Below are positions 29,734-38,870 of a DNA stretch of 64,000 bases, piece by piece (the first letter of the stretch is position 1; each line of letters starts with the position of its first letter). The position numbers and the translations under genes were made by a program. The notes below the pieces were generated by a model that saw only the letters and a list, made by a program, of their open reading frames with translations, made no database searches and had not been told where the DNA came from. This DNA is from Jeotgalibacillus aurantiacus (lineage in GTDB: Bacteria; Bacillota; Bacilli; Bacillales; Jeotgalibacillaceae), in contig NZ_JACNMS010000007.1 in assembly GCF_020595125.1 (NCBI RefSeq), positions 59,104 through 123,103 of the forward strand, given 5' to 3'.

Positions 29734-29979
29734 TTATGTATGCTTCTTCTCTTCTCTCAGCACTTTATTTTTCCGCTGAATATCAGCCACAATTTTTTTC
29801 ATGTCCTCTTTCCCTTCCGGATAAAGAGCGTTCCAATGCTTCGCTAAGGCCGGCATGGATTTGGCGATATGGTTATAGAGAATATACAGTTTGATTTCTT
29901 CGATAGATTCTTCAGAAGTATCTCCGGTCAGTAGTTCTGCGTATTTTTCTACCATTGCATCTATTTTTTCGTTTATCAT
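29734..29979 (-). CDS. yusU: DUF2573 family protein YusU
   Basis: 81 residues, acidic helical protein without signal or membrane segment. Size, sequence character and position next to yusV match B. subtilis YusU. Function unknown. GGAGGAAG precedes the ATG. Confidence 0.82.
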   Translation of the reverse strand: MINEKIDAMVEKYAELLTGDTSEESIEEIKLYILYNHIAKSMPALAKHWNALYPEGKEDMKKIVADIQRKNKVLREEKKHT

Positions 29980-30003
29980 GACAGACTTCCTCCTTTAAAA
30001 AGA

Positions 30004-30032
30004 TAAAAACCGCCAAATAGACGGTTTCATCA
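30004..30032 (-). terminator. Terminator between yusV and yusU
   Basis: Minus strand AAACCG...CGGTTTTTA hairpin with a 14-nt middle, located 64 bp after the yusV stop. Confidence 0.65.
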
Positions 30033-30095
30033 TTTTTCTTAATCAGTGTTTATCTATACAGTAGCTGACTCTCGAAATGATCGAATCTGGTCAGT

Positions 30096-30914
30096 TTACT
30101 GGGCCACTGCCGGATTAGCGGGTTGCTGAACGATGCAGCGTCCTCTTCCGTGAGGGATGCACAACGGCGTACCGAACAGCGGATCCGTTGTGACCTGGCA
30201 GTTCATTTCGAAAACGTGGCGCACCATTTCACAGCTGATAACTTCTTCCGGTTTCCCCTGTTTGTAGACGGTACGGTCTTTTACGGCAATCAGGTTGTGA
30301 GCATAGCGGCAGGCAAGGTTTAAATCGTGAAGAACCATAACGATGGTCCGATTCTCACGTTCATTTAATTCGAACAGCAGATCGAGAATTTCGATTTGGT
30401 GTGTCATGTCAAGATACGTGGTTGGTTCGTCCAGCAGGATGATGTCTGTGTCCTGTGCCAGTGTCATGGCAATCCAGGCACGCTGACGCTGTCCTCCGGA
30501 AAGTTCGTCCACAAAGCGGTCCTGAAGCTCAGTCATTCCGGTAGACGCGAGTGCATTTTGAACGGCTTTTTCGTCTTTGGCAGACCATTGCTGAAGGAAT
30601 CCCTGATAAGGGTAGCGCCCCTGCTTAACGAGTTGAAGTACCGTAAGTCCTTCAGGTGCAACGGGTGACTGTGGCAGGATCGCCATTTCCTGAGCAACCT
30701 TGCGTGAGGAGTAGCGGTTAATTTCTTTTCCATTTAACAGAACATCTCCGTCATGCGGCTTTAACAGGCGGGCCATAGAACGCAGCAGGGTTGATTTGCC
30801 GCATCCATTTCCTCCGATTAAAACGGAGATCTCCCCTTTTGGTATTGTTAAATTCAGTTCTTCTATAATAATGGAATCTCCATATCCAAGTGTAAGTGAC
30901 TGAGTTTTAAGCAT
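30096..30914 (-). CDS. yusV: Iron-siderophore ABC transporter ATP-binding protein YusV
   Basis: 272 residues, FecE/FepC-type ATPase. Walker [10 protein letters not shown] (about 34-42), signature [17 protein letters not shown], Walker [13 protein letters not shown], switch histidine in VMVLHDLN. In B. subtilis YusV energises several siderophore importers encoded elsewhere, and no permease is adjacent here either. AAAGGAG precedes the ATG. Two Fur boxes cover the promoter. Confidence 0.92.
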   Translation of the reverse strand: MLKTQSLTLGYGDSIIIEELNLTIPKGEISVLIGGNGCGKSTLLRSMARLLKPHDGDVLLNGKEINRYSSRKVAQEMAILPQSPVAPEGLTVLQLVKQGRYPYQGFLQQWSAKDEKAVQNALASTGMTELQDRFVDELSGGQRQRAWIAMTLAQDTDIILLDEPTTYLDMTHQIEILDLLFELNERENRTIVMVLHDLNLACRYAHNLIAVKDRTVYKQGKPEEVISCEMVRHVFEMNCQVTTDPLFGTPLCIPHGRGRCIVQQPANPAVAQ

Positions 30915-30976
30915 CGGCTCTTGTCTCCTTTAATTTCCTTCGCAATCGTCGCAGTCGTACAATTAATCTGTTATTA

Positions 30977-31005
30977 AGTCTAGCTGAGAATCACTCTCAA
31001 GTCAA
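30977..31005 (-). promoter_or_regulatory. Promoter of yusV
   Basis: Minus strand TTGACT (31000-31005), 17 bp, TAGACT (30977-30982); the spacer is one Fur box. Confidence 0.7.
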
Positions 31006-31026
31006 TGATCCTGAGAATCATTATCA
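30985..31026 (-). promoter_or_regulatory. Two Fur boxes controlling yusV
   Basis: Minus strand TGATAATGATTCTCA (31012-31026) matches the 7-1-7 Fur box TGATAATNATTATCA at 13 of 14 defined positions; TGAGAGTGATTCTCA (30985-30999) matches less well and occupies the promoter spacer. Iron repression is the expected outcome. Confidence 0.85.
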
Positions 31027-31103
31027 GTTTTTTCACACATTAATCACTTTCTTTTGCGTTTTAGGGTTAAACCTTTTATGATTTCACTATGGAGGGATGA
31101 ATG

Positions 31104-31421
31104 ATGCAAGGAATTAAAAATACTGAACAATTTAAAGAGGCAATTAACAGCAACGATCCGGTTATTGTGAAATTTACTGCTGACTGGTGTCCGGATTGCC
31201 GCAGAATGGACATGTTCATTGATGACATTATGGATGAATATAACGGCTATAAATGGTTCAATCTGAATCGTGATGAGCTGCCGGAAATCGCAGATGAACA
31301 GGAAGTCATGGGCATTCCAAGTCTTCTTATTTTCCAAAACGGCGAAAAGAAGGCGCATTTGCATTCTGCCAATGCAAAATCACCTGAACAGGTAACAGAA
31401 TTTTTAGAGGCCCAAAAATAA
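31104..31421 (+). CDS. Thioredoxin family protein (YdbP-like)
   Basis: 105 residues; thioredoxin fold with C29-x-x-C32 in FTADWCPDCRRM and cis-proline in MGIPSLLIF. CPDC replaces the standard CGPC. The second of two tandem ATGs (31101, 31104) is used because GGAGG then stands 8 nt away. 21 bp upstream of the HAD gene, likely co-transcribed. Confidence 0.88.
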   Translation: MQGIKNTEQFKEAINSNDPVIVKFTADWCPDCRRMDMFIDDIMDEYNGYKWFNLNRDELPEIADEQEVMGIPSLLIFQNGEKKAHLHSANAKSPEQVTEFLEAQK

Positions 31422-31442
31422 AAGTTAAACGGAGGGTCAGCG

Positions 31443-32207
31443 ATGTCAATCAGGACGATTCAGATTGGGGATCAACCCATTTCAGCATCCGTCATTGCGT
31501 TTGACAAAGACGGTACGTTATTCCAGGCTGAGCCTTTCTGGATTGCGTTAAATAAAGAAAGAAAAAAACGTTTTGTTTCGATCGCCGGTCTTCACAACGG
31601 TGATTTGTGGGACCGGATGATGGGTGTCAGCAGCAATGCTGTGGATCACAGTGGTCTGCTCGCCATTGCAGGTGAAAGTGAAGAGAAAATCGCCATTGCA
31701 GCCCTCATTTATCAGCAGACGCAAAAGCCATGGATTGAATCGCTGGCTCTATCTGAAAAACTGCTTGAAGAAAGCAACCGTTCTCTCAGAATACAGGATG
31801 CCTTTATTCCGACGCCCGGTGCCAGAGACCTCCTTTATTCATTAAAGGAAGCCGGTTACGTGGTCGGCATTGTGACGTCTGATCAGCATGACCGGACCGT
31901 TGAATGTCTGAAGCTTCTGGACTTCCACAAGAAAGCCGATTTTATCGTGACCCCTGCTGCTGTTGCACATGGCAAACCGGCACCTGACATGCTTGAAAAA
32001 GTACTTCGTAACTTTACAGTGCCTGCTCATGAAGTGCTGGTTGTTGGCGACAGCATTGTGGATTTGATGATGTCAAAAGCGGCCGGATGTAAAAGTGTCC
32101 TCGTGAATGAAAAGCCTGATATACTGGAGCAGCTTGCCCCATTGGCAGATTACGCAATCGAAGGCTTAAACGGTATGAAGGTTATATGGGAAAAAAGAGT
32201 TTATTAA
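31443..32207 (+). CDS. HAD-family hydrolase (phosphoglycolate phosphatase-like)
   Basis: 254 residues; HAD motif I AFDKDGTLF (nucleophile D21, acid D23), motif II VTSDQH, motif III lysine in HGKPAPDM, motif IV VVGDSIVDLMM. A helical cap lies between motifs I and II (subclass IA). Substrate unknown. GGAGGG precedes the ATG. Confidence 0.87.
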   Translation: MSIRTIQIGDQPISASVIAFDKDGTLFQAEPFWIALNKERKKRFVSIAGLHNGDLWDRMMGVSSNAVDHSGLLAIAGESEEKIAIAALIYQQTQKPWIESLALSEKLLEESNRSLRIQDAFIPTPGARDLLYSLKEAGYVVGIVTSDQHDRTVECLKLLDFHKKADFIVTPAAVAHGKPAPDMLEKVLRNFTVPAHEVLVVGDSIVDLMMSKAAGCKSVLVNEKPDILEQLAPLADYAIEGLNGMKVIWEKRVY

Positions 32208-32211
32208 ACCG

Positions 32212-32240
32212 AACCACAGTTGATTCAACTGTGGTTTTTT
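32212..32240 (+). terminator. Terminator after the HAD gene
   Basis: AACCACAGTTGA/TTCAACTGTGGTT hairpin and T6, a few bases past the stop. The rest of 32241-32489 holds the RND leader, with CACAT...ATGTG inverted repeat near 32421-32440; no confident promoter was assigned. Confidence 0.9.
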
Positions 32241-32489
32241 GTGTGGTCAGATACCAAAAAATGTGTTCTTTTTTGAAACAGGAATGCATCCATTACCAGT
32301 GGGTCATCATGATTACAGAAAGGTTTTCTAAATCAAATGTTTAATCGCAATAATTCCCCTGAAATAACCATTTTCTTAGACTTGTTATGTGAAAACACAC
32401 CCCGGCACCTTCTTTCTTGACACATCTGTCGGTAATGTGAAAAAGTAAGGTTATTCTACTACTACAAAGAGAAAGCAGGAGGTGCACAC

Positions 32490-35400
32490 ATGTTTGAGTG
32501 GGTGCTGAAAAGATCAAAGATTTTTATGATCTTATTTATTTTATTTGTCATTGTTGGAGTGCTGACTTTTCTTCAGCTTCCACAGCGTGAAATTCCGGAA
32601 ACGCAAATTAACATTGCGACGGTTTCAACCGTTTATCCCGGAGCGACACCTGAAACGGTTGAGCAGAATGTAACCAATCCGATCGAACGGAATATTGAGG
32701 GAATTGACGGTGTTGAGGAATTCTCTTCCTCTTCCGCTGCAGGTTTTTCTCAAATCATTGTGACGATCGCAGAGGGAGCAGATAAACAGGAGACACTGTC
32801 TTCCATTCGTCAGGAAGTATCTGATGCGTCAGCCGGCTTCCCTGAAGAAGTGCTCGAAACTACCGTCAGTGAGGCCGCTGCCAATTTTCCAGTAGCTTCT
32901 TACATGATCACAGCGGAAAACCGCACAAGCTTCGATGGTCTTTCCACGATTATGGATACGTGGGATGAAGAAGTTTCAGCGATCCCCGGTGTCTCCAGCA
33001 CGACTGTAAAAGGGGTTCAGGAAGATGAAATTATCATTACACTTGATTCTGACAGTCTCGGTGAAAATGGCCTCGCATTTCCGCAGGTGATGACAGCCAT
33101 TAACGAGGAATTCAACCCTGTTCCACTAGGAAAACAGGAAAGTGATGGCACGATTTATCAGCTATCTATTGAATCCTATCAGGCAGTCGACGAAATTGAA
33201 CAGGTCGTCATCGGTCAAAATCCACAGGGTGAAGCGGTACAGCTCTCAGATGTGGGTACTGTTGAAATTCAACCTAAGAAAACAGAAGATCTAATTACAA
33301 TTGAGGATCGTCCGGCTGTTTCGTTTACCGTATTTTTAGATGAAGGCCAGGATATTCCGTCTGTTAATGAAGCAGTGGAAGAAAAGATAGCAGAGCTTGA
33401 AGAAACGCTGCCTGAAGACTTAACACTGGAGCCTTATTACTCTCAGGCTGACCTTGTTAACACGATTTTCGACGGATTGTTCCTGTCATTGGCGATCGCT
33501 GTGATCGCAGTTATCGTGACGAGCTCACTCGGTCTGACTGCAGGTGGTGCGATTGTTGTAGCCGTAGCCGTACCTGTATCCGTCTTAATGGGGATCATTC
33601 CGCTCCCTTCAGCAGGTGTTGACCTGAATCAGATTTCCGTCATCGGGGTCATTATTGCCCTCGGTATCCTGGTTGATGACTCCATTGTGGTGAACGATAA
33701 TATCCAGCGCCGTTTCAAGCTCGGTGATAAAGCACTGCCGGGTGTCGTCACAGGCGTAAAAGAAGTGTGGGTATCCATTGTGACCTCATCTCTCGCCATT
33801 GTTTTTACCTTCCTCCCTCTTGTGTTTTTATCAGGAGGAAACGGTGCCTTTATCCGTGCGTTGCCAACCGTTCTGATTACAACGATTCTGGCATCAACGA
33901 TTGTAGCGCTCGTGCTTGTACCAATGATGCGTTACAGCTTCTATAAAACAACGAAGAAAAAGGTTTCCGATTCGCCGGGTCTTTTAGGTAAGCCTCTGAA
34001 CTGGATTGCCGATGTGTATGCAGATAAGTTATTGAAGAAAACAATTAAAAAACCATTTTTAACATCTCTTATCGGCCTAGTGCTGACAACGTTACTATTT
34101 GGGCTGGTGGTTTTAACACCATTTGAATTCTTCCCGGCTGCCGATCGTGAAGAGGTTACGGTGGACGTGACGCTTCCTATTGGAACGCCGCTTGAGGAGA
34201 CGCTTGCTACCCTTCAGGAAATAGAGCAGACACTTCAGCAGGATGAAGGCGTTTATGAAACGTCCATTTTCGCCGGAACCGGACTGCCTAACCTGTTTAA
34301 CAGCTCGCTTGATACAACCGGTGATTATACGGGACAAATTGTCGCGCGTGTAGACCGTGAAAATCAGACTTCACAGGGATTGATTGATGACTGGCAGGAT
34401 GAACTTCGAAGCCAGTATCCTGATGCAACGATCTTTATGGAAACGATTCAGCAGGGACCGCCTACTGGCGCGCCAGTAACCGTTACGGTCGCTGGACCTG
34501 AGCTTGATCAGCTGATCAGTCTTCGTGATGAAGTGATGACAGAAATTGATGCACTAGGTGTTGATCTTGTACTGGATAACATTGGTGCAGAGGAACCTTC
34601 GATCGCCTACACACCAAATCGTGAAGCACTCGAAGAAAATAATATTTCGATTCAACAAATCAGCCAACAGATCCGTCTCGTGACAGAAGGCGTGCCAATG
34701 GCTGCGTTTGATGATGGTGTCACACAGCGTGATCTGAAAATCCTTGTGGACCCTGTTCCACAGGGAGAGGACATTCCTTTAGAGGACATTGAGATTCCAG
34801 CAGGCACTTCCACTCAGGGACCACCAACTCTTGTTCCGTTAAGTGACTTGGTGACTGCTGAGGAAACGTCACAGCTTCAAAGAATTCCACACGAAAATGG
34901 AGAACGTGCGATTACGATTCGCGCATTCCCTGGAGAAGTGGAAGACCTTGAAGCAAAAGTAACCGAGATTGTAGATAGTGTCAGAGCAGACCTGGATGCC
35001 GATTATACATTAACACTTGGCGGGGAAAACGAAGCTCAGGATGACTTCTTCTCAGAGATCATCTTACTGTTTATTATCGTGATCTTCCTTGTGTACCTGT
35101 TAATTGCGTTCCAGTTTAACTCACTATCCCTTCCATTCCTTGTGCTGGTAGCCGTTTATCTGGCCATTGCCGGAGCGATTCTCGGACTGTTTGTCACGCA
35201 GACACCGATCAGCTTCCTCGCTGTTATGGGAATGGTGTCACTGACAGGGATCGTCGTACGAAACTCTGTTGTACTGATTGACTTTATCGAACAGGGAATT
35301 AAAGAAGGAATGAGTGTAAAAGAAGCCGTGATTGAATCAGGACGCGTCAGAATCCGACCAATCGTGCTGACAGCTGTGACATCTATTGTTGCACTGATTC

Positions 35401-35567
35401 CGGTTGCTGTGAGTGGTGATGCACTGTTCACCCCACTTGCGATTACGATCATTGCCGGTATTTCATTCTCTACTTTATTAACACTGATTATCGTGCCGAT
35501 GCTGTATCTTGTGTTCCTCCGTTTCAGACGTAAAGGAAAAGAACTTAAGGCAAGTGGACAATATTGA
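32490..35567 (+). CDS. RND/AcrB-family efflux transporter
   Basis: 1025 residues, full-length resistance-nodulation-division pump with twelve membrane helices in two halves. N-terminal helix then IPETQINIATVSTVYPGATPE-like porter entry (written in part), TM4 segment GILVDDSIVVNDNI with the paired aspartates typical of proton relay, and C-terminal half PVAVSGDALFTPLAI. Probably exports hydrophobic or amphiphilic compounds; similar to B. subtilis SwrC/YerP in type. No membrane-fusion or outer-membrane partner is adjacent, as usual in Gram-positives. AGGAGG 7 nt before ATG. Confidence 0.92.
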   Translation: MFEWVLKRSKIFMILFILFVIVGVLTFLQLPQREIPETQINIATVSTVYPGATPETVEQNVTNPIERNIEGIDGVEEFSSSSAAGFSQIIVTIAEGADKQETLSSIRQEVSDASAGFPEEVLETTVSEAAANFPVASYMITAENRTSFDGLSTIMDTWDEEVSAIPGVSSTTVKGVQEDEIIITLDSDSLGENGLAFPQVMTAINEEFNPVPLGKQESDGTIYQLSIESYQAVDEIEQVVIGQNPQGEAVQLSDVGTVEIQPKKTEDLITIEDRPAVSFTVFLDEGQDIPSVNEAVEEKIAELEETLPEDLTLEPYYSQADLVNTIFDGLFLSLAIAVIAVIVTSSLGLTAGGAIVVAVAVPVSVLMGIIPLPSAGVDLNQISVIGVIIALGILVDDSIVVNDNIQRRFKLGDKALPGVVTGVKEVWVSIVTSSLAIVFTFLPLVFLSGGNGAFIRALPTVLITTILASTIVALVLVPMMRYSFYKTTKKKVSDSPGLLGKPLNWIADVYADKLLKKTIKKPFLTSLIGLVLTTLLFGLVVLTPFEFFPAADREEVTVDVTLPIGTPLEETLATLQEIEQTLQQDEGVYETSIFAGTGLPNLFNSSLDTTGDYTGQIVARVDRENQTSQGLIDDWQDELRSQYPDATIFMETIQQGPPTGAPVTVTVAGPELDQLISLRDEVMTEIDALGVDLVLDNIGAEEPSIAYTPNREALEENNISIQQISQQIRLVTEGVPMAAFDDGVTQRDLKILVDPVPQGEDIPLEDIEIPAGTSTQGPPTLVPLSDLVTAEETSQLQRIPHENGERAITIRAFPGEVEDLEAKVTEIVDSVRADLDADYTLTLGGENEAQDDFFSEIILLFIIVIFLVYLLIAFQFNSLSLPFLVLVAVYLAIAGAILGLFVTQTPISFLAVMGMVSLTGIVVRNSVVLIDFIEQGIKEGMSVKEAVIESGRVRIRPIVLTAVTSIVALIPVAVSGDALFTPLAITIIAGISFSTLLTLIIVPMLYLVFLRFRRKGKELKASGQY

Positions 35568-35570
35568 TTT

Positions 35571-35607
35571 AAAAAGGGATGGAGCTATGTGCTTCATCCC
35601 TTTTTTT
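35571..35607 (+). terminator. Terminator after the RND pump
   Basis: AAAGGGATG-AGC/GCT-CATCCCTTT hairpin with T7 immediately after the stop. Confidence 0.92.
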
Positions 35608-35641
35608 GATCTGTCTTAACGTCCATCTTCTAGTCGCTCAA

Positions 35642-35830
35642 TCAACAGAAATGGTAGTGCTATTTACAATCCTACACTTTCTAGCGACAATCCTAATGAC
35701 ATGGTCGACAACTTTAATGCCAAGATCGACAAATTTATCCACGCTAGCCCAGCTAAGAGCAGAAATGGTGTTCCGATCGACAGAAACTGTCTCTCTTTCG
35801 ACAGTATCAAGAGTGCGATCGACATCAACT
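35642..35830. repeat. 21-bp tandem repeat array (TCGACA type)
   Basis: Cores TCAACA, TTTACA, GCGACA, TCGACA, TCGACA at 35642, 35663, 35684, 35705 and 35726 are exactly 21 bp apart; after a 51-bp gap, further TCGACA cores stand at 35777, 35798 and 35819. The intervening sequence is poorly conserved. It fills the 35608-35850 gap between two terminators. Confidence 0.8.
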
Positions 35831-35851
35831 CCAAATATCCTCTGACAGACA

Positions 35852-35894
35852 AAAGCCTGCCGTACCGGTTATCAAACGCGGTACGGCAGGCTTT
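35852..35894 (-). terminator. Terminator of the sortase gene
   Basis: 15-bp perfect stem (AAAGCCTGCCGTACC at 35852-35866 with its complement at 35880-35894) next to the sortase stop; the T run is short. Confidence 0.8.
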
Positions 35895-35897
35895 ATC

Positions 35898-36863
35898 TTA
35901 TTGTGGTGGCAGGATGGCTTTTGCGGATTCCTTGCCGTCGATGGCAACGGATGATACGGCATAAATACCCTGTTCATCTTCGATCACAAGACTCTTACGT
36001 TCAAAATAAGAAACGCTGTCAATGTAATCAAATGTACCGTCTTCCTGCTTTTGATAAATGCGGTAGCCGACTACTTCTTTATCCCGTACTGCATACCATT
36101 TCAACAGGTTGCCTGTGAGTTCTACATTTTCAGGGACAGATGGTTCGTAATCAATTTCAACAGGTTCTTCTTCCACAAGCTGAGTATAGACAACGAGACG
36201 ATCCGGGTATTGACCGGAGTCTCTGTTAAAAGAACCTGTGCAGGTGATCAGATTCAGATTCCGCTCGCCTGAAGGACCGAAAATACGCTCAATCGGTGCG
36301 CCATCAGCTGGATACGACTGAATATCTGTAACCGCAAAAGTGAGCGTTTCTCCATTTTCTCCAGTGACAATGATTTCGTCACCCTTTTGTAGGTTCTTCA
36401 ATTCAAAAAACACTGCAGGTCCCCGGTAACTATCCACGTGACCAGCCAGAACTGAATTGCCTCTGGAACCCGGCATCACACCCGGCTCAAACCACCCGAC
36501 TTCATTAACATCTTCAGGCACTTCCATTTCACCATTCTCAAGCATTCCCACTTGAATAACCGGCGCCTCAATCTCCAGTGATGGGATGGTTAAGCTGGCC
36601 GGTTTTAAAGGCGTCACTTCCGGTTCTCTTGCTGCCATTAACTCTTCATATTTTTCCAGATCCCGCTCCAGGATCGGAAATTCCTCTTCCTCTTTTTCAG
36701 CTACCGCCTCATCAAGCGATCCAAGTGTTTCATCACTTTCCTGAGCAGAAGCTGTTTCCTGTTGCTCCTGCGGTTCATATTTCTCACTGGCAAGTAACAC
36801 GCCATACCCAACGAGAAATAACGCCGCCGCACTCATAACGGATAACATGATTTTTCTAACCAC
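35898..36863 (-). CDS. Class F-type sortase with C-terminal fibronectin-III-like extension
   Basis: 321 residues. N-terminal membrane anchor (about 5-25), an acidic Glu/Gln-rich linker (30-85), then a sortase domain with H142 in LAGHVDS, catalytic C208 in NLITCTGSF and R222 in YPDRLVVY. Sortases of this type cleave and transpeptidate surface proteins at the cell wall. After the sortase core, residues about 237-318 form a beta-rich module (WYAVRDKEVVGYRIYQ, YAVSSVAIDGKES) resembling a fibronectin type III domain, which is unusual for a sortase. GTG start at 36863 behind AAAGGAAG. No sortase substrate gene is seen nearby. Confidence 0.87.
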   Translation of the reverse strand: MVRKIMLSVMSAAALFLVGYGVLLASEKYEPQEQQETASAQESDETLGSLDEAVAEKEEEEFPILERDLEKYEELMAAREPEVTPLKPASLTIPSLEIEAPVIQVGMLENGEMEVPEDVNEVGWFEPGVMPGSRGNSVLAGHVDSYRGPAVFFELKNLQKGDEIIVTGENGETLTFAVTDIQSYPADGAPIERIFGPSGERNLNLITCTGSFNRDSGQYPDRLVVYTQLVEEEPVEIDYEPSVPENVELTGNLLKWYAVRDKEVVGYRIYQKQEDGTFDYIDSVSYFERKSLVIEDEQGIYAVSSVAIDGKESAKAILPPQ

Positions 36864-37240
36864 AGCACGTCACTTCCTTTTGAAGATCGATTCATACGAA
36901 GATAACGTTGAATCGTAGAAAATGGATCATTAAATTTGAAAAGAAAAAAATTTTTTCTAGAAAGACATTTGTCCTTTCCATGAAGATTTTATTTCGATTC
37001 TCTAATGGAAATGATTTTGTTACTGTAACGCTTCCGTTTACTAAAGGAAAGGGATTTTTCTGAATATTAACTGGAAATTAGTATGCATGATTTTGCATAC
37101 TAATTTCTATTTTAAGAGAATTAAAATCGAAGGAACCTTAATAAATCAACATTCTTTCCTTTGATCTCCTATTTACAAGAGATGAATATTCATGTACATT
37201 ATACAACATTCAGACAATTCGATCAGATGAGGTGGAGAAC
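36864..37240. other. Divergent intergenic region, sortase / AGCS symporter
   Basis: AT-rich. It holds a perfect 14-bp hairpin (GAAATTAGTATGCA at 37074-37087 with its complement at 37094-37107, 6-nt loop, then TATTTT) in the leader of the symporter gene, and an 11-bp palindrome GTTACTGTAAC (about 37019-37029). No riboswitch class or promoter is confidently recognised. Confidence 0.5.
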
Positions 37241-38656
37241 ATGCAAGGAATTATTGATGGTTTAAACAATTTTTTATGGACGTATATCCTGATTGCCGGA
37301 TTACTCGGTGCCGGTTTGTACTTCACAATTGCAACACGCTTTGTCCAGTTCCGTTACTTAAAAGAAATGGTACGTGTGCTCGGTGACAAATCAGTAGTGG
37401 TAGATGGAATGAAAAGCATTAGCTCTTTTAAATCGTTTTCTATTGGTGCCGCTACGCGTATCGGTACAGGAAATCTTGCAGGGGTCGCAGTCGCGATCGT
37501 CATTGGTGGACCGGGTGCTGTCTTCTGGATGTGGATCGTGGCACTTCTCGGAGGTGCGACGAGCTTCATCGAGAGTACATTGGCGCAAGTATACAAAGTA
37601 CGTGACGGTAAAGCTTATCGAGGCGGACCTGCCTACTATATTGAAAGAGGATTGAATAAACGTTGGTTAGGCATCATTTTTGCCGTACTCATTGCCATCA
37701 CGTTTGGATTAATTTTCAACTCAGTTCAAAGTAATACCATTTCACTCGCATTTGAAAGTGCATTCGGTATTGACCGTCTGGTTGTAGGTGGTATTGTAAC
37801 TGTTCTTACAGGTATCATCATTTTCGGTGGCGTTCACCGTATTGCGAACTTCTCAAGTATCATCGTACCAGTTATGGCCGTGCTTTATATTGGCATTGCA
37901 TTGATTGTTGTTGTAATGAACTTTTCTCAGATTCCTGCTGTATTTGCAACGATTGTCAGCAGCGCGTTCGGATTTGAACAGGCGCTTGGAGGCGGTATTG
38001 GTGCAGCGATTATGCAGGGTGTAAGACGTGGACTATTCTCGAACGAAGCCGGTATGGGTAGTGCACCAAACGCTGCAGCTACTGCAAACGTAAGCCACCC
38101 GGCAAAGCAGGGCTTTATCCAGACACTTGGTGTTTACGTAGATACACTTCTTGTGTGTTCTGCAACGGCATTCATTATCCTGGTTAACACAGATTATCAG
38201 TCAACAGGACTTGAAGGAATCGAACTTCTTCAGAGCTCACTGAGTGCTCAGGTTGGTGACTGGGCTGGCATCTTTATTGCCGCTGCGATCTTCATGTTCG
38301 CATTCAGCTCTATCATCGGAAGCTACTACTATGGTGAAACAAACATTGAATTTATCAAAAAGAGCAAAACAGCGCTTAACATTTATCGCGTTCTGACAAT
38401 GGGACTTGTTATGTTCGGTTCATATGCAAGCCTTGGACTTGTATGGAGCATGGCTGACGTATTCATGGCCCTGATGACGATCATCAACATCATTGGAATC
38501 GTCCTGTTAAGCGGTATTGCGATCAAGGTTCTCAAGGACTATGAGCAGCAGCGTAGTCAGGGACTTGACCCAACCTTCAAACCGACAGCGCTCGGTATTA
38601 AAAATACAGACTGCTGGGATGAAATCCGCTACGAAGCGAAGAAGGATGCATCTTAA
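37241..38656 (+). CDS. Alanine/glycine:cation symporter (AGCS family)
   Basis: 471 residues with about eleven membrane helices. Family motifs: FKSFSIGAATRIGTGNLAGV near residue 66 and RRGLFSNEAGMGSAPNAAAT in the C-terminal half, plus GGPAYYIERG. Imports small neutral amino acids with Na+ (or H+). ATG at 37241 preferred (AGGTGG upstream) over a GTG three codons earlier. Confidence 0.93.
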   Translation: MQGIIDGLNNFLWTYILIAGLLGAGLYFTIATRFVQFRYLKEMVRVLGDKSVVVDGMKSISSFKSFSIGAATRIGTGNLAGVAVAIVIGGPGAVFWMWIVALLGGATSFIESTLAQVYKVRDGKAYRGGPAYYIERGLNKRWLGIIFAVLIAITFGLIFNSVQSNTISLAFESAFGIDRLVVGGIVTVLTGIIIFGGVHRIANFSSIIVPVMAVLYIGIALIVVVMNFSQIPAVFATIVSSAFGFEQALGGGIGAAIMQGVRRGLFSNEAGMGSAPNAAATANVSHPAKQGFIQTLGVYVDTLLVCSATAFIILVNTDYQSTGLEGIELLQSSLSAQVGDWAGIFIAAAIFMFAFSSIIGSYYYGETNIEFIKKSKTALNIYRVLTMGLVMFGSYASLGLVWSMADVFMALMTIINIIGIVLLSGIAIKVLKDYEQQRSQGLDPTFKPTALGIKNTDCWDEIRYEAKKDAS

Positions 38657-38670
38657 TAGCGTTTTAGCTT

Positions 38671-38699
38671 AAAAGCCGTGCCTCGTGCACGGCTTTTTT
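38671..38699 (+). terminator. Terminator of the AGCS gene
   Basis: AAAAGCCGTGC/GCACGGCTTTTTT hairpin with a 5-nt loop, 15 bp after the stop. Confidence 0.92.
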
Positions 38700-38733
38700 G
38701 TGTTGTGGGGTTGTTGGGTTGCTTGCGGCGGGG

Positions 38734-38815
38734 ATTTGACCACTTTTTGTGGTTATTCGACCAAACTTTTAGATGATTGAACAACTCTTTGGCGTTATTT
38801 GACCACTCTTTAAAA
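38734..38815. repeat. 21-bp tandem repeat array (ATTTGACCAC type)
   Basis: Cores ATTTGACCAC, ATTCGACCAA, ATTGAACAAC, ATTTGACCAC at 38734, 38755, 38776 and 38797, each 21 bp apart. Same core as at 18999 and 49707. Confidence 0.85.
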
Positions 38816-38824
38816 TTTCACACA

Positions 38825-38864
38825 AAAAACCGGACAAACCTGAAAAACTCAGGTTTGTCCGGTT
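38825..38864 (-). terminator. Terminator of the DsbA-like gene
   Basis: Minus strand 16-bp stem AACCGGACAAACCTGA with its complement, short loop, T6; adjacent to the stop. Confidence 0.92.
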
Positions 38865-38870
38865 CATCTA

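Noticed and set aside
37200..37216. TnrA/GlnR site (TGTACATTATACAACA) before the AGCS gene
   Set aside because: One base too short for the TGTNA-N7-TNACA spacing.
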